Part shown: positions 1 to 9,518 of the stretch, one piece after another
Position numbering within the stretch: the stretch's first letter is position 1
Layout of the letters: every line of letters begins with the position of its first letter
Origin: Mesorhizobium sp. B2-4-3
Lineage (GTDB): Bacteria; Pseudomonadota; Alphaproteobacteria; Rhizobiales; Rhizobiaceae
DNA: 64,000 bases
NCBI RefSeq assembly: GCF_006442815.1
Contig: NZ_VFVL01000006.1
Coordinates: forward strand, 62,001-126,000
Direction: 5' to 3'
Translations under genes and position numbers: made by a program
The notes under the pieces: model-generated
What the model saw: only the letters and a program-made list of their open reading frames with translations
What the model was told of the DNA's origin: nothing
Databases searched by the model: none

Positions 1-1472
1 CGGGTTTCATGACGCTGCTCAGAGAGCCCGGGCACGTGTTCGAGCTGGCGAATGCCGCCTACAAGCAAATGGTCGGCCAGCGAAAAATCATTGGCAGATC
101 GGTGCGTGAAGCCTTTCCCGATCTCGAAGGCCAAGGTTTCTTCGAATTGCTGGACCGCGTCTACGAGACTGGCGAACCCTATGTGGGCCGAAGCGTCAAG
201 GTCGTCTATCGCGACGTCGAAACGGGCGTTGCGGAAGAACGCATCCTCGACTTCGTCTATCAGCCCATTAGAGCAAAGGACGGACGGATCACGGCGATAT
301 TCGTTCAAGGCACGGACGTCAGCGAGCTGTCCTTTGCCAACGCCGCGCTGCAACTGCGCGAGGACCATCTTCGTTCGATCCTGGCGACAGTGCCCGATGC
401 GATGATTGTCATCGACGAAACCGCCAATATCCAATCCTTCAGCACGGCGGCCGAGACATTGTTTGGCTACAAGGCCAGCGAAGTCATCGGTCAAAACGTC
501 AAATTGCTGATGCCCTCGCCGTATCGGGAAGAGCATGACACCTACATGCAGCGTTACCTGACCACGGGAGAGCGCCGCATCATAGGGCTCGGGCGCACGG
601 TGACCGGGAAGCGCAAGGACGGATCAACCTTTCCGATGGAACTCGCCGTCGGCGAAATGCATCCGGGAACGGGCCGCTTCTTCACCGGCTTCTGCCGCGA
701 CCTGACCGAGCGCCACAGAACCGAAGCCAGGATGCAGGAGCAGCAGCAGGAGCTGCTCCACATGGCACGCTTCACCGCGCTCGGCGAAATGGCCTCGACA
801 TTGGCGCATGAGATCAACCAACCGCTGACAGCCATCACCAACTATCTCAAAGGCAGCCGCCGTCTGCTCGAGAAAAGCAACGACGAGAACGCGACTATGT
901 TGCGAGAGGCTGTCGAGAAAGCCGCGGAGCAGGCCTTACGCGCTGGCGACGTCATTCGTCGTCTCAGGGACTTCGTTGCCAGGGGAGAAAGCGAGCGCCA
1001 GGTCGAACGCCTGCCAGCCCTTATCGAGGACGCCTCATCCCTCGCTCTGGTCGGTGCGCGGGAGGCCGATGTCCGCGTCACATACGATCTCGACCCAGCG
1101 GCCGAGCTTGTTCTGACTGATCGAATTCAGATCGAACAGGTGCTCCTCAATCTTATGAGAAACGCCGTGGAGGCCATGCAGGGCGCGCCGCGCCGTGAGC
1201 TGCGTGTCTCTACCACCGCCCGGCATGACGGGATGGCAGAGGTTGGCGTGATCGATACCGGGTCGGGGTTGGCGCCGGAGGTTTCAGCCCAACTCTTCCA
1301 GCCCTTCGTTACCACGAAGAAGCAGGGAATGGGCGTGGGACTGTCTATTTGTCGCACTATCGTGGAGGCGCACGGTGGCCATATCTGGGCGGAGTCGATG
1401 CCCGGCGGCGGGACCGCCTTCCGCTTCACTCTGCGCTCGGTAGAAAAGGAAGAGGTCGACAGTGGCCAGTGA
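1..1472 (+). CDS. fixL: FixL-type oxygen-sensor histidine kinase (5' end outside window)
   Basis: Soluble two-PAS sensor kinase that would phosphorylate FixJ when oxygen falls. The reading frame is open to the window edge and the first PAS domain begins mid-domain, so the true start lies upstream; the first ATG in the window is at 9 (numbering below starts there). PAS-A is about residues 1-105 and PAS-B about 117-235. PAS-B has the FixL haem-pocket pattern, with the proximal His at H176 (EEHDTY) and the distal Arg in IIGLGR (R196). The HisKA phospho-acceptor is H267 ([10 protein letters not shown]), followed by an N box, a DTGSG box and a GVGLSI box. No membrane segment is visible, unlike Sinorhizobium FixL and like the soluble Bradyrhizobium form. 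It overlaps fixJ by 11 bases, implying coupled translation. The haem-binding assignment rests on motif conservation. Confidence 0.93.
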   Translation, partial: GFMTLLREPGHVFELANAAYKQMVGQRKIIGRSVREAFPDLEGQGFFELLDRVYETGEPYVGRSVKVVYRDVETGVAEERILDFVYQPIRAKDGRITAIFVQGTDVSELSFANAALQLREDHLRSILATVPDAMIVIDETANIQSFSTAAETLFGYKASEVIGQNVKLLMPSPYREEHDTYMQRYLTTGERRIIGLGRTVTGKRKDGSTFPMELAVGEMHPGTGRFFTGFCRDLTERHRTEARMQEQQQELLHMARFTALGEMASTLAHEINQPLTAITNYLKGSRRLLEKSNDENATMLREAVEKAAEQALRAGDVIRRLRDFVARGESERQVERLPALIEDASSLALVGAREADVRVTYDLDPAAELVLTDRIQIEQVLLNLMRNAVEAMQGAPRRELRVSTTARHDGMAEVGVIDTGSGLAPEVSAQLFQPFVTTKKQGMGVGLSICRTIVEAHGGHIWAESMPGGGTAFRFTLRSVEKEEVDSGQ

Positions 1473-2085
1473 TGTCGTGCATGTGGTCGACGATGATGTC
1501 GATGTCCGCAAATCGCTAGGCTTTCTTCTGGCGACGGCCGACTTTGCCGTGCGCCTCTATGAGTCGGCGACCGCATTTTTGGCGACAGAGCCGAAGGAGG
1601 TCGAGGGCTGCATTGTCACCGATGTGCGCATGCCCGGTATCGACGGCATCGAGTTCCTGCGGCAACTGAGATCCCGCGGGTTGAGCGTGCCGGTGATTGT
1701 AATGACGGGGCACGCCGATGTCGCGCTTGCCGTCCAGGCGATGAAGGAAGGCGCCGCCGACTTCATCGAAAAGCCGTTCGATGACCAGGTTCTCATCGAT
1801 TCGTTGCGTTCGGCCCTGAGCCACCGCAGTCAGCCCATCGCCGCACACCCGCAATCAACCGAGATCCGGAAGAACCTTGCCGCCCTTTCGGAACGTGAGC
1901 GCCAAGTGCTGGACGGGCTCGTCTCCGGTTTGCCGAACAAGACGATTGCCTACGATCTCGGGATCAGCCCGCGAACGGTTGAAATCCATCGTGCCAATGT
2001 CATGAGCAAGATGGGTGCGGGCAGTCTCTCGCACCTGGTACGCATGGCGTTGATCGCCGAACCCAAACACCAAGGCGATATTTGA
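1462..2085 (+). CDS. fixJ: FixJ-type response regulator
   Basis: Response regulator partner of the upstream kinase, expected to activate fixK-type genes under microaerobiosis. The 207-residue protein has an N-terminal receiver domain (acidic pair D10-D12, phospho-acceptor D54 in IVTDVRMPG, Thr in MTGHAD, Lys in EKPFD). It ends in a LuxR/GerE-type helix-turn-helix (about residues 140-200) containing the [13 protein letters not shown] recognition helix typical of FixJ. It starts with GTG at 1462 inside the 3' end of fixL. The receiver-HTH length and the exact position of D54 match FixJ; a FixJ-like paralogue such as an StyR-type regulator is less likely given the haem-PAS kinase next to it. Confidence 0.93.
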   Translation: MASDVVHVVDDDVDVRKSLGFLLATADFAVRLYESATAFLATEPKEVEGCIVTDVRMPGIDGIEFLRQLRSRGLSVPVIVMTGHADVALAVQAMKEGAADFIEKPFDDQVLIDSLRSALSHRSQPIAAHPQSTEIRKNLAALSERERQVLDGLVSGLPNKTIAYDLGISPRTVEIHRANVMSKMGAGSLSHLVRMALIAEPKHQGDI

Positions 2086-2116
2086 TTCCCGACACCATCG
2101 CGCTTTGAGGCAACCG

Positions 2117-2332
2117 TCAGGACAGGTCTCGCAACAAGCTGGCCCGCCGCTCTTTTGGATTCCAGTCTCGCCAGTGGGTCGGCCTGATGTCGACACGAAC
2201 GCGCGTAGCGACATCCACCCATCCTTCCCGGCCCTTTTCACAAGGAAAAACAAGCGCGTGCAGGCCATCCTCGTCCAAAACGGCTAGTTCGAGGCTTCGG
2301 CCAAACGGTGCGCTTGCTATTGGATTCCACAT
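2117..2332 (-). CDS. small conserved rhizobial protein, function unknown
   Basis: A 71-residue protein beginning MWNPIASAPFG, with a VLDEDGLHALVFPC core and an RPTHWRDW tail. This is the pattern of a small protein widely scattered in rhizobial genomes, recalled from general familiarity and not searched here. It has no signal peptide, membrane segment or recognised domain. It converges with fixJ (31-base gap). A near-perfect FNR/FixK-like palindrome lies about 35 bases upstream of its ATG. The opposite-strand ORF over the same DNA has no recognisable features. Confidence 0.6.
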   Translation of the reverse strand: MWNPIASAPFGRSLELAVLDEDGLHALVFPCEKGREGWVDVATRVRVDIRPTHWRDWNPKERRASLLRDLS

Positions 2333-2366
2333 CCAATCACCGTGAATCGAGACGTCGCCCCGCGCT

Positions 2367-2380
2367 TTGATTTGAATCAG
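2367..2380. promoter_or_regulatory. probable FNR/FixK-like box (TTGA-N6-TCAG)
   Basis: TTGATTTGAATCAG matches the FNR/FixK consensus TTGAT-N4-ATCAA in all but the last base. It lies about 35 bases upstream of the minus-strand small gene (start 2332) and about 330 bases upstream of hemA, so the minus-strand gene is the likelier target. Confidence 0.5.
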
Positions 2381-2605
2381 TTTTCGAAGTGATTTCGGAC
2401 CAAGCCGGCTACCTTTGGCCGAATTTCAGATGGAGCATAAAAGTCCGCCCCAACCAGACCAACGCGGACACATCCCACCCAAGAAACTCAGCTTGCGTCT
2501 CCGTTTGGGCGGGCAGGTAGATTCGTGGAGGAATGCCGCCCTTCAAGACCCAGCAAACACTCGATGACTTTCGCTTTATCGCTTTAATCGAGTTGGAGTT
2601 GCGAA

Positions 2606-2619
2606 TTGATATGGCTCAA
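2606..2619. promoter_or_regulatory. FNR/FixK box upstream of hemA
   Basis: TTGATATGGCTCAA is an exact TTGA-N6-TCAA palindrome whose centre is about 91 bases before the hemA ATG at 2704. If it acts as a class II site (-41.5), transcription would begin near 2654, leaving a 50-base leader. FNR/FixK control of hemA is known in rhizobia such as Bradyrhizobium; the assignment here is inference from the motif. Confidence 0.75.
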
Positions 2620-2703
2620 AGTCGACGCTCGCAAACCGAGTATGGTGACCCTGAGGATAAGGCCGACCGCGACCGGCCAAGGCATCCCGAACAGGAGTTC
2701 ATC

Positions 2704-3981
2704 ATGAATTACCAGCGGTTCTTCGAAGATGCGATCGACCAGCTCCACGCCGAGCGTCGCTACCGCGTTTTCGCCGACCTGGAGCGCATGGTGGGCAAGT
2801 TCCCGCGTGCCATCTGGCGTTCCAACGGCCGCGCCCAGGAAATCACTGTATGGTGCTCCAACGACTATCTCGGCATGGGCCAGAACGAGGATGTCATCGC
2901 GGCCTTCCAGAACGCGGCCGGCAAGATGGGTTCGGGCGCCGGCGGCACCCGCAACATCTCCGGCACCTCCAACCCGCTGGTCGAGCTCGAGCATGAGCTC
3001 GCCGACCTGCACGACAAGGAAGCAGCCCTTGTCTTCACCTCCGGCTTCGTCTCCAACGAGGCCTCGATCTCGACGATCGCCCGGCTCTTGCCCAACTGCC
3101 TGATCATCTCGGACGAGCTCAACCATGCCTCGATGATCGAAGGCGTGCGGCGCTCGGGCGCGGAAAAGAAGATCTTCCGCCACAACGACGTCGCGCATCT
3201 GGAAAGCCTGCTGCAGGCGGCGGGCCGCGAACGCGCCAAGCTGATCGTCTTCGAAAGCGTCTATTCGATGGACGGCGACATCGCGCCGATCAGAGAGATC
3301 GTCGAGCTCGCCGAGCGCTACAACGCCATGACCTATATCGACGAGGTCCATGCCGTGGGCATGTACGGACCGCGCGGCGGCGGCATCACCGAGCGCGAAG
3401 GCCTGGCCGACCGCATCGACATCATCCAGGGCACGCTGGCCAAGGCCTTCGGCACGCTGGGCGGCTATATCACCGGCACCAGCGCTGTCATCGACGCCGT
3501 GCGTTCCTATGCGCCGGGCTTCATCTTCACCACCGCGCTGCCGCCGGCCATCGCCGCCGCCACCACCGCCTCTATCCGCCACCTCAAACGCTCGCAGGCC
3601 GAGCGCGACGCGCAGCAGCGCCAGGCGACGCGCACCAAGCAGGTGCTTGCCGCCGCCGGCTTGCCGGTGATGGAATCGGCCACCCATATCGTGCCGGTGC
3701 TGGTCGGCGACCCCGAGCTTTGCAAGATGGCCAGCGACCGCCTGCTCGGCGTGCACGGCATCTACATCCAGCCGATCAACTATCCGACCGTGCCGCGCGG
3801 CACCGAGCGGCTGCGCATCACGCCGACGCCGTTCCATTCGGACGCGCTGATCGCCGAATTGCAGGATGCGCTGGTCGAGACTTGGGATGCGCTGGGCATT
3901 CCCTATGCCAGCTCCGGCCGTCCCGCTGTCGCCAAGACCGATCGGATCATTCCGCTGCTGGCGAGCAACGCAGGCGGCTAG
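2704..3981 (+). CDS. hemA: 5-aminolevulinate synthase
   Basis: PLP enzyme condensing glycine and succinyl-CoA to 5-aminolevulinate, the first step of haem synthesis by the C4 route used by alphaproteobacteria. The 425-residue protein begins [11 protein letters not shown]. It carries the glycine-rich [15 protein letters not shown] region, the [18 protein letters not shown]-contact region, and the Schiff-base lysine K247 in [12 protein letters not shown]. The ATG at 2704 is chosen because an AGGAG sits at 2693-2697 and the N-terminus matches known rhizobial enzymes; the open frame upstream is not used. The FNR/FixK box at 2606-2619 and the nearby FixLJ genes suggest low-oxygen induction, which fits haem demand for high-affinity oxidases. 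Confidence 0.97.
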   Translation: MNYQRFFEDAIDQLHAERRYRVFADLERMVGKFPRAIWRSNGRAQEITVWCSNDYLGMGQNEDVIAAFQNAAGKMGSGAGGTRNISGTSNPLVELEHELADLHDKEAALVFTSGFVSNEASISTIARLLPNCLIISDELNHASMIEGVRRSGAEKKIFRHNDVAHLESLLQAAGRERAKLIVFESVYSMDGDIAPIREIVELAERYNAMTYIDEVHAVGMYGPRGGGITEREGLADRIDIIQGTLAKAFGTLGGYITGTSAVIDAVRSYAPGFIFTTALPPAIAAATTASIRHLKRSQAERDAQQRQATRTKQVLAAAGLPVMESATHIVPVLVGDPELCKMASDRLLGVHGIYIQPINYPTVPRGTERLRITPTPFHSDALIAELQDALVETWDALGIPYASSGRPAVAKTDRIIPLLASNAGG

Positions 3982-3997
3982 GTCCAAGGCGTAAAAC

Positions 3998-4011
3998 TTG
4001 ATCCGACGCAA
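3998..4011. promoter_or_regulatory. probable FNR/FixK box upstream of the DUF2267 group
   Basis: TTGATCCGACGCAA matches TTGA-N6-TCAA with one mismatch (GCAA in the right half). Its centre is about 59 bases before the ATG at 4064, a sensible distance for an FNR-family activator. Confidence 0.5.
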
Positions 4012-4063
4012 TGCACGAAGGTTCCAGCGCGCGAAAATAAAAACAGATTGAAGGATCGCGAAG

Positions 4064-4492
4064 ATGACACACTCTGTTTCGCACACGTCCCTTATCCATG
4101 CCGCCGAGCAGGCGCAGCAATGGGTGAACGAACTCGCCAGGGATTTGGATTGGAACGAACAGAGCGCATTTCGGTTATTGAAATCAGTGTTGCATGCTTT
4201 GCGCGACTGGCTCTCGCCCGAGGAAATGGCCGATTTACCTGCTCAGTTGCCGACGTTGATCCGAGGCATCTACTTCGAAGGGTGGAATCCCGCCGGACCT
4301 GCGTGCGAGCACAAGAAGCGCGGCTTCGTCATCTGCGTCCGCGACAGCTTCGGCTACGAGCCGGAGATCGACGTCGATAAGGCTATCGGAGCGGTGTTCC
4401 GGCTCCTCGACCGGCATATCTCCCACGGCGAGATCATCCAGGTCCGAAACTCGATGAAGAAGTCGCTGCGCCAACTCTGGCCGGAAGGATGA
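4064..4492 (+). CDS. DUF2267 domain protein
   Basis: A 142-residue soluble protein matching the DUF2267 pattern over nearly its whole length: an N-terminal helix pair (WVNELARDLDWN, LLKSVLHALRDWL), the QLPTLIRGIYFEGWNP segment, then a second helical half with AVFRLLDRHIS and LRQLWPEG at the end. The family's biochemical function is unknown. In rhizobia such genes often travel with phosphoribosyltransferase, universal-stress and PNPOx-like genes under FNR/FixK control, as here. It ends 3 bases before the phosphoribosyltransferase ATG, so the two are almost certainly co-transcribed. Confidence 0.85.
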   Translation: MTHSVSHTSLIHAAEQAQQWVNELARDLDWNEQSAFRLLKSVLHALRDWLSPEEMADLPAQLPTLIRGIYFEGWNPAGPACEHKKRGFVICVRDSFGYEPEIDVDKAIGAVFRLLDRHISHGEIIQVRNSMKKSLRQLWPEG

Positions 4493-4495
4493 CCG

Positions 4496-5209
4496 ATGTT
4501 TCGCGACCGCCAAGACGCGGGGCAAAAGCTTGGTGCCTCGCTGGAGCGCCTCCAGCTGCAGGATCCAATTATACTCGCCTTGCCACGCGGTGGCGTTCCC
4601 GTCGCTGCCGAGATTGCCAAGGCCCTGAGGGCACCGCTGGATCTGGTGATTGTTAGGAAGGTCGGGGCGCCGGGCAATCCGGAACTGGCTGTAGCCGCCA
4701 TCGTGGACGGAGACCCGCCCGACGTCGTTCTTAACCGTGAGATCGTGGAGGCCTACGCTCTCGGTGACGGCGCCCTTCGCGTTCTGGTCGCGCAGGAACG
4801 CCCCGAATTGGAGCGGCGCCGAGCCGCATATCGTGGCAAAGGTCCACCACTGCCGGTCGCCGGTAAGACTGTTGTTATCGTAGACGACGGCGCGGCGACC
4901 GGAACGACGATGAAGGTGGCCATCCGGGCGCTGAAGCGACGTTCCCCACAAAGGATCATCGTCGCGCTGCCCGTAGCGCCGCCGGAGACCGTGGACGAAC
5001 TCGCGCAGGAAGCGGATTTGACGGTCTGTCTCAACCAGCCTGCCCGTTTCCGGGCGCTCAGCTATTATTATGGCAACTTTCCACAGCTCTCCGACAGCGA
5101 GGTGCTCGATATGATGGCGCTGGCTCGCGAGGATCGCCGCAATGCTGTCGAAAGAACACGCTCCGGCACAAACGCCGCAAGCAAATCGCGGCATGAGGCC
5201 GGCACCTAG
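4496..5209 (+). CDS. phosphoribosyltransferase family protein
   Basis: A 237-residue type I phosphoribosyltransferase-fold protein. The PRPP-binding loop is the acidic VIVDDGAATGTTM motif near residues 125-137, preceded by the ILALPRGGVPVAAEIA strand-loop-helix and the VRKVGAPGNPELAVAAI flexible-loop region. This is the conserved phosphoribosyltransferase family commonly found in stress or dormancy-type clusters; its substrate base is unknown. The start at 4496 lies 3 bases after the DUF2267 stop. The last 25 or so residues are low-similarity and charged. It is followed 11 bases later by the interrupted PNPOx-like gene. Confidence 0.86.
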   Translation: MFRDRQDAGQKLGASLERLQLQDPIILALPRGGVPVAAEIAKALRAPLDLVIVRKVGAPGNPELAVAAIVDGDPPDVVLNREIVEAYALGDGALRVLVAQERPELERRRAAYRGKGPPLPVAGKTVVIVDDGAATGTTMKVAIRALKRRSPQRIIVALPVAPPETVDELAQEADLTVCLNQPARFRALSYYYGNFPQLSDSEVLDMMALAREDRRNAVERTRSGTNAASKSRHEAGT

Positions 5210-5220
5210 GAGTTTCGGCG

Positions 5221-5670
5221 ATGCAGATCCGCACCCTTTCCACCTTGGAATGCACGAAGCTGCTGATGGCCAATCGAGTCGGCCGCCTGGCCTGTGCGAG
5301 GGACGGGCAACCTTACATCGTGCCGTTCTACTATGCCTACGCAGACAATCGCCTCTATGCATTTTCGATGGTGGGCAAGAAGATCGACTGGATGCGCATC
5401 AATCCGCTTGTGTCGGTGCAGATCGACGAACACAGCGCCACCCGAGGTTGGAAAAGCGTCGTCGTCGACGGCCGTTATGAGGAACTTCCCGATCGGACCG
5501 GACACTAGGTGCAGCTCGATCATGCATGGTCGCTGCTGAGCAAGCACGCCGACTGGTGGGAACCAGGCGCGCTCAAGCCGACCGCATCCTCAGACGCGGA
5601 GCACCTTCCTCATGTATTCTTCAGCATCTTCATCATGGAAATTTCGGGCCGCGAGGCGTTCGAGGGCTAA
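5221..5670 (+). pseudogene. PNPOx-like flavin-binding protein interrupted by an in-frame amber codon
   Basis: Pyridoxamine 5'-phosphate oxidase-like split-barrel protein of the small rhizobial type. The first 95 codons encode the barrel (VGRLACARDGQPYIVPFYYA, MVGKKIDWMRINPLV, WKSVVVDGRYEELPD). A TAG at 5506-5508 then stops the frame. Translation of the same frame resumes immediately with HAWSLLSKHADWWEPGALKP and continues to TAA at 5668-5670, which is what the C-terminus of this family looks like. The gene is therefore intact apart from one nonsense codon: a recent pseudogene, a truncated product, or a read-through product. A GGAG lies 10 bases before the ATG. It is the last gene of the DUF2267 group. 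Confidence 0.8.
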
Positions 5671-5739
5671 CCCTTCAGATCGGAGCAGCACTCCATACGA
5701 GCTTGTCCGCGCTGAACAGTCCCCCGCAACGAGCTGGAT

Positions 5740-5753
5740 TTGACCAGCGTCAA
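5740..5753. promoter_or_regulatory. FNR/FixK box upstream of the arc operon
   Basis: TTGACCAGCGTCAA is a perfect inverted repeat (TTGAC-N4-GTCAA). Its centre is about 66 bases before the arcD ATG at 5813, consistent with an activator site at about -41 and a short leader. Arginine deiminase operons are classical FNR/ANR targets; the assignment here is from the motif. Confidence 0.8.
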
Positions 5754-5812
5754 GGCCGCCGACCTCACTTTGCGGTTGAATGCGCCCATCACTCCAAAGG
5801 TGGGAGGGCCCT

Positions 5813-7279
5813 ATGGCCACAACAGACATCAATGTCCCTATCCGGGAAGCCGTCACCACAGCATCGACGAAATTAAGGCTGGGATCGCTTACGGCACTCG
5901 TCATCGGCTCGATGGTAGGCTCGGGTGTGTTCAGCCTGCCCCAGAATATGGCGGCCGGCGCTGGCCCGCTAGCCATCCTGATCGGCTGGACGGTCACGGC
6001 CGCCGGCATGCTCGCGCTGGTATTCGTCTACCAGTCGCTGGCGGTGCGCCGGCCCGAACTCGACGCCGGCCCCTACGCTTATGCCAAAGCCGGCTTCGGC
6101 CCCTTCATCGGCTTCAACAGCGCCTGGGGCTATTGGATCAGCGCATGGGTCGGCAATGTGTCCTACGCCGTAATCGTCTTCAGTGCGTTGTCCTATTTCT
6201 TCCCCGCCTTCGGTGATGGGAACACGTGGCAGGCCGTGCTCGGCGCATCGATCCTTTTGTGGATCATTCATTTCCTCGTTCTTGGAGGCATTCGCCAGGC
6301 TGCGATCGTCAACACCATCGTGACCATGGCCAAGATTGCTCCGGTGGTCCTGTTTGTCGGCGTTGTCGCGGTCGCCTTCAAGCTCAATGTCTGGTCTCTC
6401 GACTTTACGGGGCTCGGCAAAGCTTCCCTCGGTTCGATCGCCGCTCAGGTGAAGAGCACGATGCTGGTGACGCTGTGGGTCTTCATCGGCATCGAGGGCG
6501 CCAGCGTGTTCTCCGCGCGCGCGGAGCGCCGCAAGGATATCGCCACCGCGACAGTGCTCGGCTTCTTCACGTGCCTCGCGCTCTATGCGCTGGTGTCGCT
6601 GCTTTCGCTCGGCATTCTGAGCCAACCCGAACTCGCCGCCCTGAAGAACCCATCCATGGCAGGCGTGCTGGAGGCGGTTGTCGGGCCTTGGGGCGCCGTG
6701 CTCATCAATCTTGCGCTCGTCGTCTCGGTCGTCGGCGCCTTCCTCAGTTGGACCCTGCTTGCAGCCGAAATCCCGCATGTCGCCGGCAAGGACGGGACGA
6801 TGCCGAAGTTCTTCGGCCACGAGAGCGAACGCGGCGTCCCCTCAACCTCCCTGCTCATCACCAACCTGCTTGTCCAGGCCTTCCTGGTGATCACACTCTT
6901 TGCCCAGAGCACCTACCAGGCGCTTTTCTATATCGCCTCGGCGGCAATTCTCGTCCCCTACATCTTCTCGGGCGCCTTTGCCGCGAAGCTTGCTTTGACC
7001 GGGGAGAGCTACGAGAGCGGCGAGCGGCGTTCCGGCCCGCTCTTCGCTGGCGTGCTGGCAACGATCTACGGGCTGTGGCTCGTCTATGCGGCGGGCCCTG
7101 CGTATCTGTTCATGTGCGCGATCCTCTATGCACCGGGCATCATCTTCTACGTCTGGGCCCGCCGCGAGGCCAATCAGCGCGCCTTCCACCCAGTGGAGGC
7201 CATCATCGCGGTCGCGCTCGTCGCCGTCGCAATCCTTGCCGTCTACGAGATGTGGACCGGCGCCGTCAGTGCGCTTTGA
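5813..7279 (+). CDS. arcD: arginine:ornithine antiporter
   Basis: APC-superfamily membrane transporter expected to exchange external arginine for internal ornithine, feeding the deiminase pathway encoded downstream. The 488-residue protein has the N-terminal [16 protein letters not shown] signature in the first helix and about 12 hydrophobic segments, including [19 protein letters not shown], typical of ArcD/basic amino acid permeases. The start at 5813 is chosen because GGGAGG lies at 5802-5807 and the sequence begins [12 protein letters not shown]; an upstream in-frame ATG at 5780 lacks a ribosome site. It is first of four genes (arcD-arcA-arcB-arcC) spaced 1-11 bases apart, behind an FNR/FixK box. 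Confidence 0.93.
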   Translation: MATTDINVPIREAVTTASTKLRLGSLTALVIGSMVGSGVFSLPQNMAAGAGPLAILIGWTVTAAGMLALVFVYQSLAVRRPELDAGPYAYAKAGFGPFIGFNSAWGYWISAWVGNVSYAVIVFSALSYFFPAFGDGNTWQAVLGASILLWIIHFLVLGGIRQAAIVNTIVTMAKIAPVVLFVGVVAVAFKLNVWSLDFTGLGKASLGSIAAQVKSTMLVTLWVFIGIEGASVFSARAERRKDIATATVLGFFTCLALYALVSLLSLGILSQPELAALKNPSMAGVLEAVVGPWGAVLINLALVVSVVGAFLSWTLLAAEIPHVAGKDGTMPKFFGHESERGVPSTSLLITNLLVQAFLVITLFAQSTYQALFYIASAAILVPYIFSGAFAAKLALTGESYESGERRSGPLFAGVLATIYGLWLVYAAGPAYLFMCAILYAPGIIFYVWARREANQRAFHPVEAIIAVALVAVAILAVYEMWTGAVSAL

Positions 7280-7289
7280 GAGCCGTCCT

Positions 7290-8504
7290 ATGGCAAATCT
7301 GGGGGTTCATTCGGAAGTCGGTCGCCTGCGTGAGGTGATGGTCCACAGGCCGGATCTCAGCCTGCGCAGGCTGACGCCGGACAACTGCAAGTCGCTGCTG
7401 TTCGACGACGTGTTGTGGGTAAAGCGGGCGCGCCAGGAGCACGACGTCTTTGTTGATGCGTTGCGTGAGCGCGGCGTGGTGGTTCATTCGTTCGGCGAGC
7501 TCCTCGCCGAGACCATGGGGATCGGCAAGGCCCGCGACTGGCTCCTCGATCGCCGGGTGCACGCCGGCGTGGTTGGCCTTGACATGGTCGACGAGATGCG
7601 AGGGTGGCTGAAGGAAATGTCGGCCGGCCTGCTGGCAACCTGTCTCATCGGGGGCATCGCCCGCGCGGAGCTGCCGTTCGAACCCAAGGGTTTGACTGGA
7701 AGAACGCTCGCGCCCCAGGACTTCGTCCTGCCGCCATTGCCGAACCAACTCTTCACCCGCGACAGCTCCTGCTGGATTTATCGCTCCGTCTCCGTGAATG
7801 CCATGTACTGGCCTGCCAGGCGACCGGAGGCCGCCAACGTCGAGGCGGTCTATCGCTTTCATCCGCATTTCCATGAAAGTGGCATTCCGTTCGTATCGCC
7901 CCAGGCAGGAACAGGTATCAGCCTGGAAGGCGGCGATGTCATGCCCGTCGGCGGGGGCGTCGTTCTCGTCGGGATGGGAGAGCGCACCACGCCGCAAGCG
8001 GTCGGCGATCTCGCCCGCAGCCTGTTCGCAGTCGGCGAAGCCACGCATGTGATCGCGGCGCTGATGCCGCGCGACCGCTCCTTCATGCATCTCGACACCG
8101 TCTTCACCTTCTGCGACCGGGACCTTGCCACCATGTATCCGCCCGTGGTCGACAGGCTGCGCACCTTCTCGATCCGGCCCGGAGACGGCGACGCGGCAGT
8201 CGACGTCAGGGAAGAGAACGTGCCCTTTACAAAGGTCATTGCGGAAGCGCTCGGCCTGAAATCGCTGCGGATCATCGCCACGGGCGGCGACCGCTACGAG
8301 GCGGAGCGCGAGCAATGGGACGACGGCAACAACGTCGTCGCGGTCGAGCCGGGCGTCGTCGTCGGCTACGACCGCAATGTCTACACCAACACCCTCCTGA
8401 GGCGCGCGGGTATCGAGGTGATCACCGTCGAGGGCGCCGAGCTTAGCCGTGGCCGCGGCGGCGGTCATTGCATGACCTGTCCCGTCGCACGCGACCCGAT
8501 CTGA
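7290..8504 (+). CDS. arcA: arginine deiminase
   Basis: Hydrolyses arginine to citrulline and ammonia, the first step of the ATP-yielding arginine deiminase pathway. The 404-residue protein has the family hallmarks: N-terminal [22 protein letters not shown], the FTRDSS substrate loop, the [10 protein letters not shown] motif, HLDTVFTF containing the catalytic His, and the C-terminal [14 protein letters not shown] with nucleophile C394. The start is the ATG at 7290, 10 bases after the arcD stop; the open frame further upstream overlaps arcD and is not used. Length is normal for the family. Confidence 0.97.
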   Translation: MANLGVHSEVGRLREVMVHRPDLSLRRLTPDNCKSLLFDDVLWVKRARQEHDVFVDALRERGVVVHSFGELLAETMGIGKARDWLLDRRVHAGVVGLDMVDEMRGWLKEMSAGLLATCLIGGIARAELPFEPKGLTGRTLAPQDFVLPPLPNQLFTRDSSCWIYRSVSVNAMYWPARRPEAANVEAVYRFHPHFHESGIPFVSPQAGTGISLEGGDVMPVGGGVVLVGMGERTTPQAVGDLARSLFAVGEATHVIAALMPRDRSFMHLDTVFTFCDRDLATMYPPVVDRLRTFSIRPGDGDAAVDVREENVPFTKVIAEALGLKSLRIIATGGDRYEAEREQWDDGNNVVAVEPGVVVGYDRNVYTNTLLRRAGIEVITVEGAELSRGRGGGHCMTCPVARDPI

Positions 8505-8515
8505 AAGGACATCCA

Positions 8516-9517
8516 ATGTCGATCAACCTGCATGGCCGCTCGGTGCTTTCGCTGGACGACCTTTCGGCCGAAGAGATTCGCTTCCTTCTGAAGTTGGCCG
8601 CCGATCTGAAGGCCGCCAAGCAGGCGGGTCATGAGATACCGCGCCTGGTTCGCAAGAACATCGCCCTCATCTTCGAAAAGGATTCGACACGCACACGGAC
8701 CGGCTTCGAGGTGGCAGCCTATGATCAGGGCGCCCATGTCACCTATTTCGGTCCTTCCGGCAGCCATATCGGGCACAAGGAGTCCATGAAGGACACCGCG
8801 CGCGTGCTCGGGCGGATGTATGACGCGATCGAATATCGCGGCTTTGCACAGCACCAGGCCGAAATGCTGGCGGCGCACGCCGGCGTGCCCGTCTATAATG
8901 GACTGACGGATGAAGCGCACCCGACGCAGATCCTCGCCGATTTCATGACGATGCGCGAGTTCAAGCACAAGCATCTATCGGACATGACCGTCGCTTTCGT
9001 CGGCGAGGGACGCGACAATGTCGCCCAGTCGCTGGCATTGGGAGCCGCCAAGGTCGGCATGGACATGCGCATCGCATCGCCGAAGGAGCTGTGGCCAGAC
9101 CAAGAATTCTGCAACCATGTCAAGGGACTCGCGGAGCGCAGCGGGGGCCGCTTCCGGCTCGATCAAGACGCTAAGAGCTGTGTCCAGGATGCCGATTTCA
9201 TCTACACCGACGTCTGGATGTCGATGGGCGAGGACAAGTCCGGCTGGCCGGAGCGCATCCGTCTCCTGACGCCCTATCGGGTGACGAAAGAAGTGATGGC
9301 GGCCAGCGGCAATCCGCATGTGAAATTCATGCACTGCCTGCCGGCATTCCACGACACCGATACCGAGGTCGGCGCCTATATCGCGCGCGAATTCGGCATC
9401 GATTGCCTGGAGGTGACCGACGAGGTGTTCGAGTCCGGCGCCTCGATCGTGTTCGACCAGGCGGAGAACCGCATGCACACGATCAAGGCGCTGCTCGTCG
9501 CAACGATCGGCAACTGA
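8516..9517 (+). CDS. arcB: ornithine carbamoyltransferase (catabolic)
   Basis: Converts citrulline plus phosphate to ornithine and carbamoyl phosphate in the deiminase pathway. The 333-residue protein carries the carbamoyl-phosphate site STRTR (57-61), HPTQILADF, and the ornithine-binding HCLPAFHD loop. Length and the long N-terminus ([16 protein letters not shown]) resemble the catabolic ArcB type more than the roughly 305-residue anabolic ArgF. The ATG at 8516 follows the arcA stop by 11 bases with GAAAGGA in front. It sits between arcA and arcC, which settles its pathway. Confidence 0.96.
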   Translation: MSINLHGRSVLSLDDLSAEEIRFLLKLAADLKAAKQAGHEIPRLVRKNIALIFEKDSTRTRTGFEVAAYDQGAHVTYFGPSGSHIGHKESMKDTARVLGRMYDAIEYRGFAQHQAEMLAAHAGVPVYNGLTDEAHPTQILADFMTMREFKHKHLSDMTVAFVGEGRDNVAQSLALGAAKVGMDMRIASPKELWPDQEFCNHVKGLAERSGGRFRLDQDAKSCVQDADFIYTDVWMSMGEDKSGWPERIRLLTPYRVTKEVMAASGNPHVKFMHCLPAFHDTDTEVGAYIAREFGIDCLEVTDEVFESGASIVFDQAENRMHTIKALLVATIGN

Positions 9518-9518
9518 C

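Larger units (their letters stand above)
2333..2703. other. intergenic region upstream of hemA
   Basis: About 370 bases between the small minus-strand gene and the hemA start. It contains two FNR/FixK-like palindromes (2367-2380 and 2606-2619). The hemA frame is open back to about 2533, but the predicted extension resembles no ALAS N-terminus and would run through the better palindrome, so the stretch is treated as promoter and leader. Confidence 0.6.

Noticed and set aside
2533..2703. Upstream extension of the hemA frame
   Set aside because: It lacks ALAS N-terminal character and runs through a perfect FNR/FixK palindrome; AGGAG sits in front of the ATG at 2704.
2584..4086. 500-codon minus-strand ORF opposite hemA
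   Set aside because: High-GC antisense shadow: it follows the third-position bias of hemA and resembles no protein.
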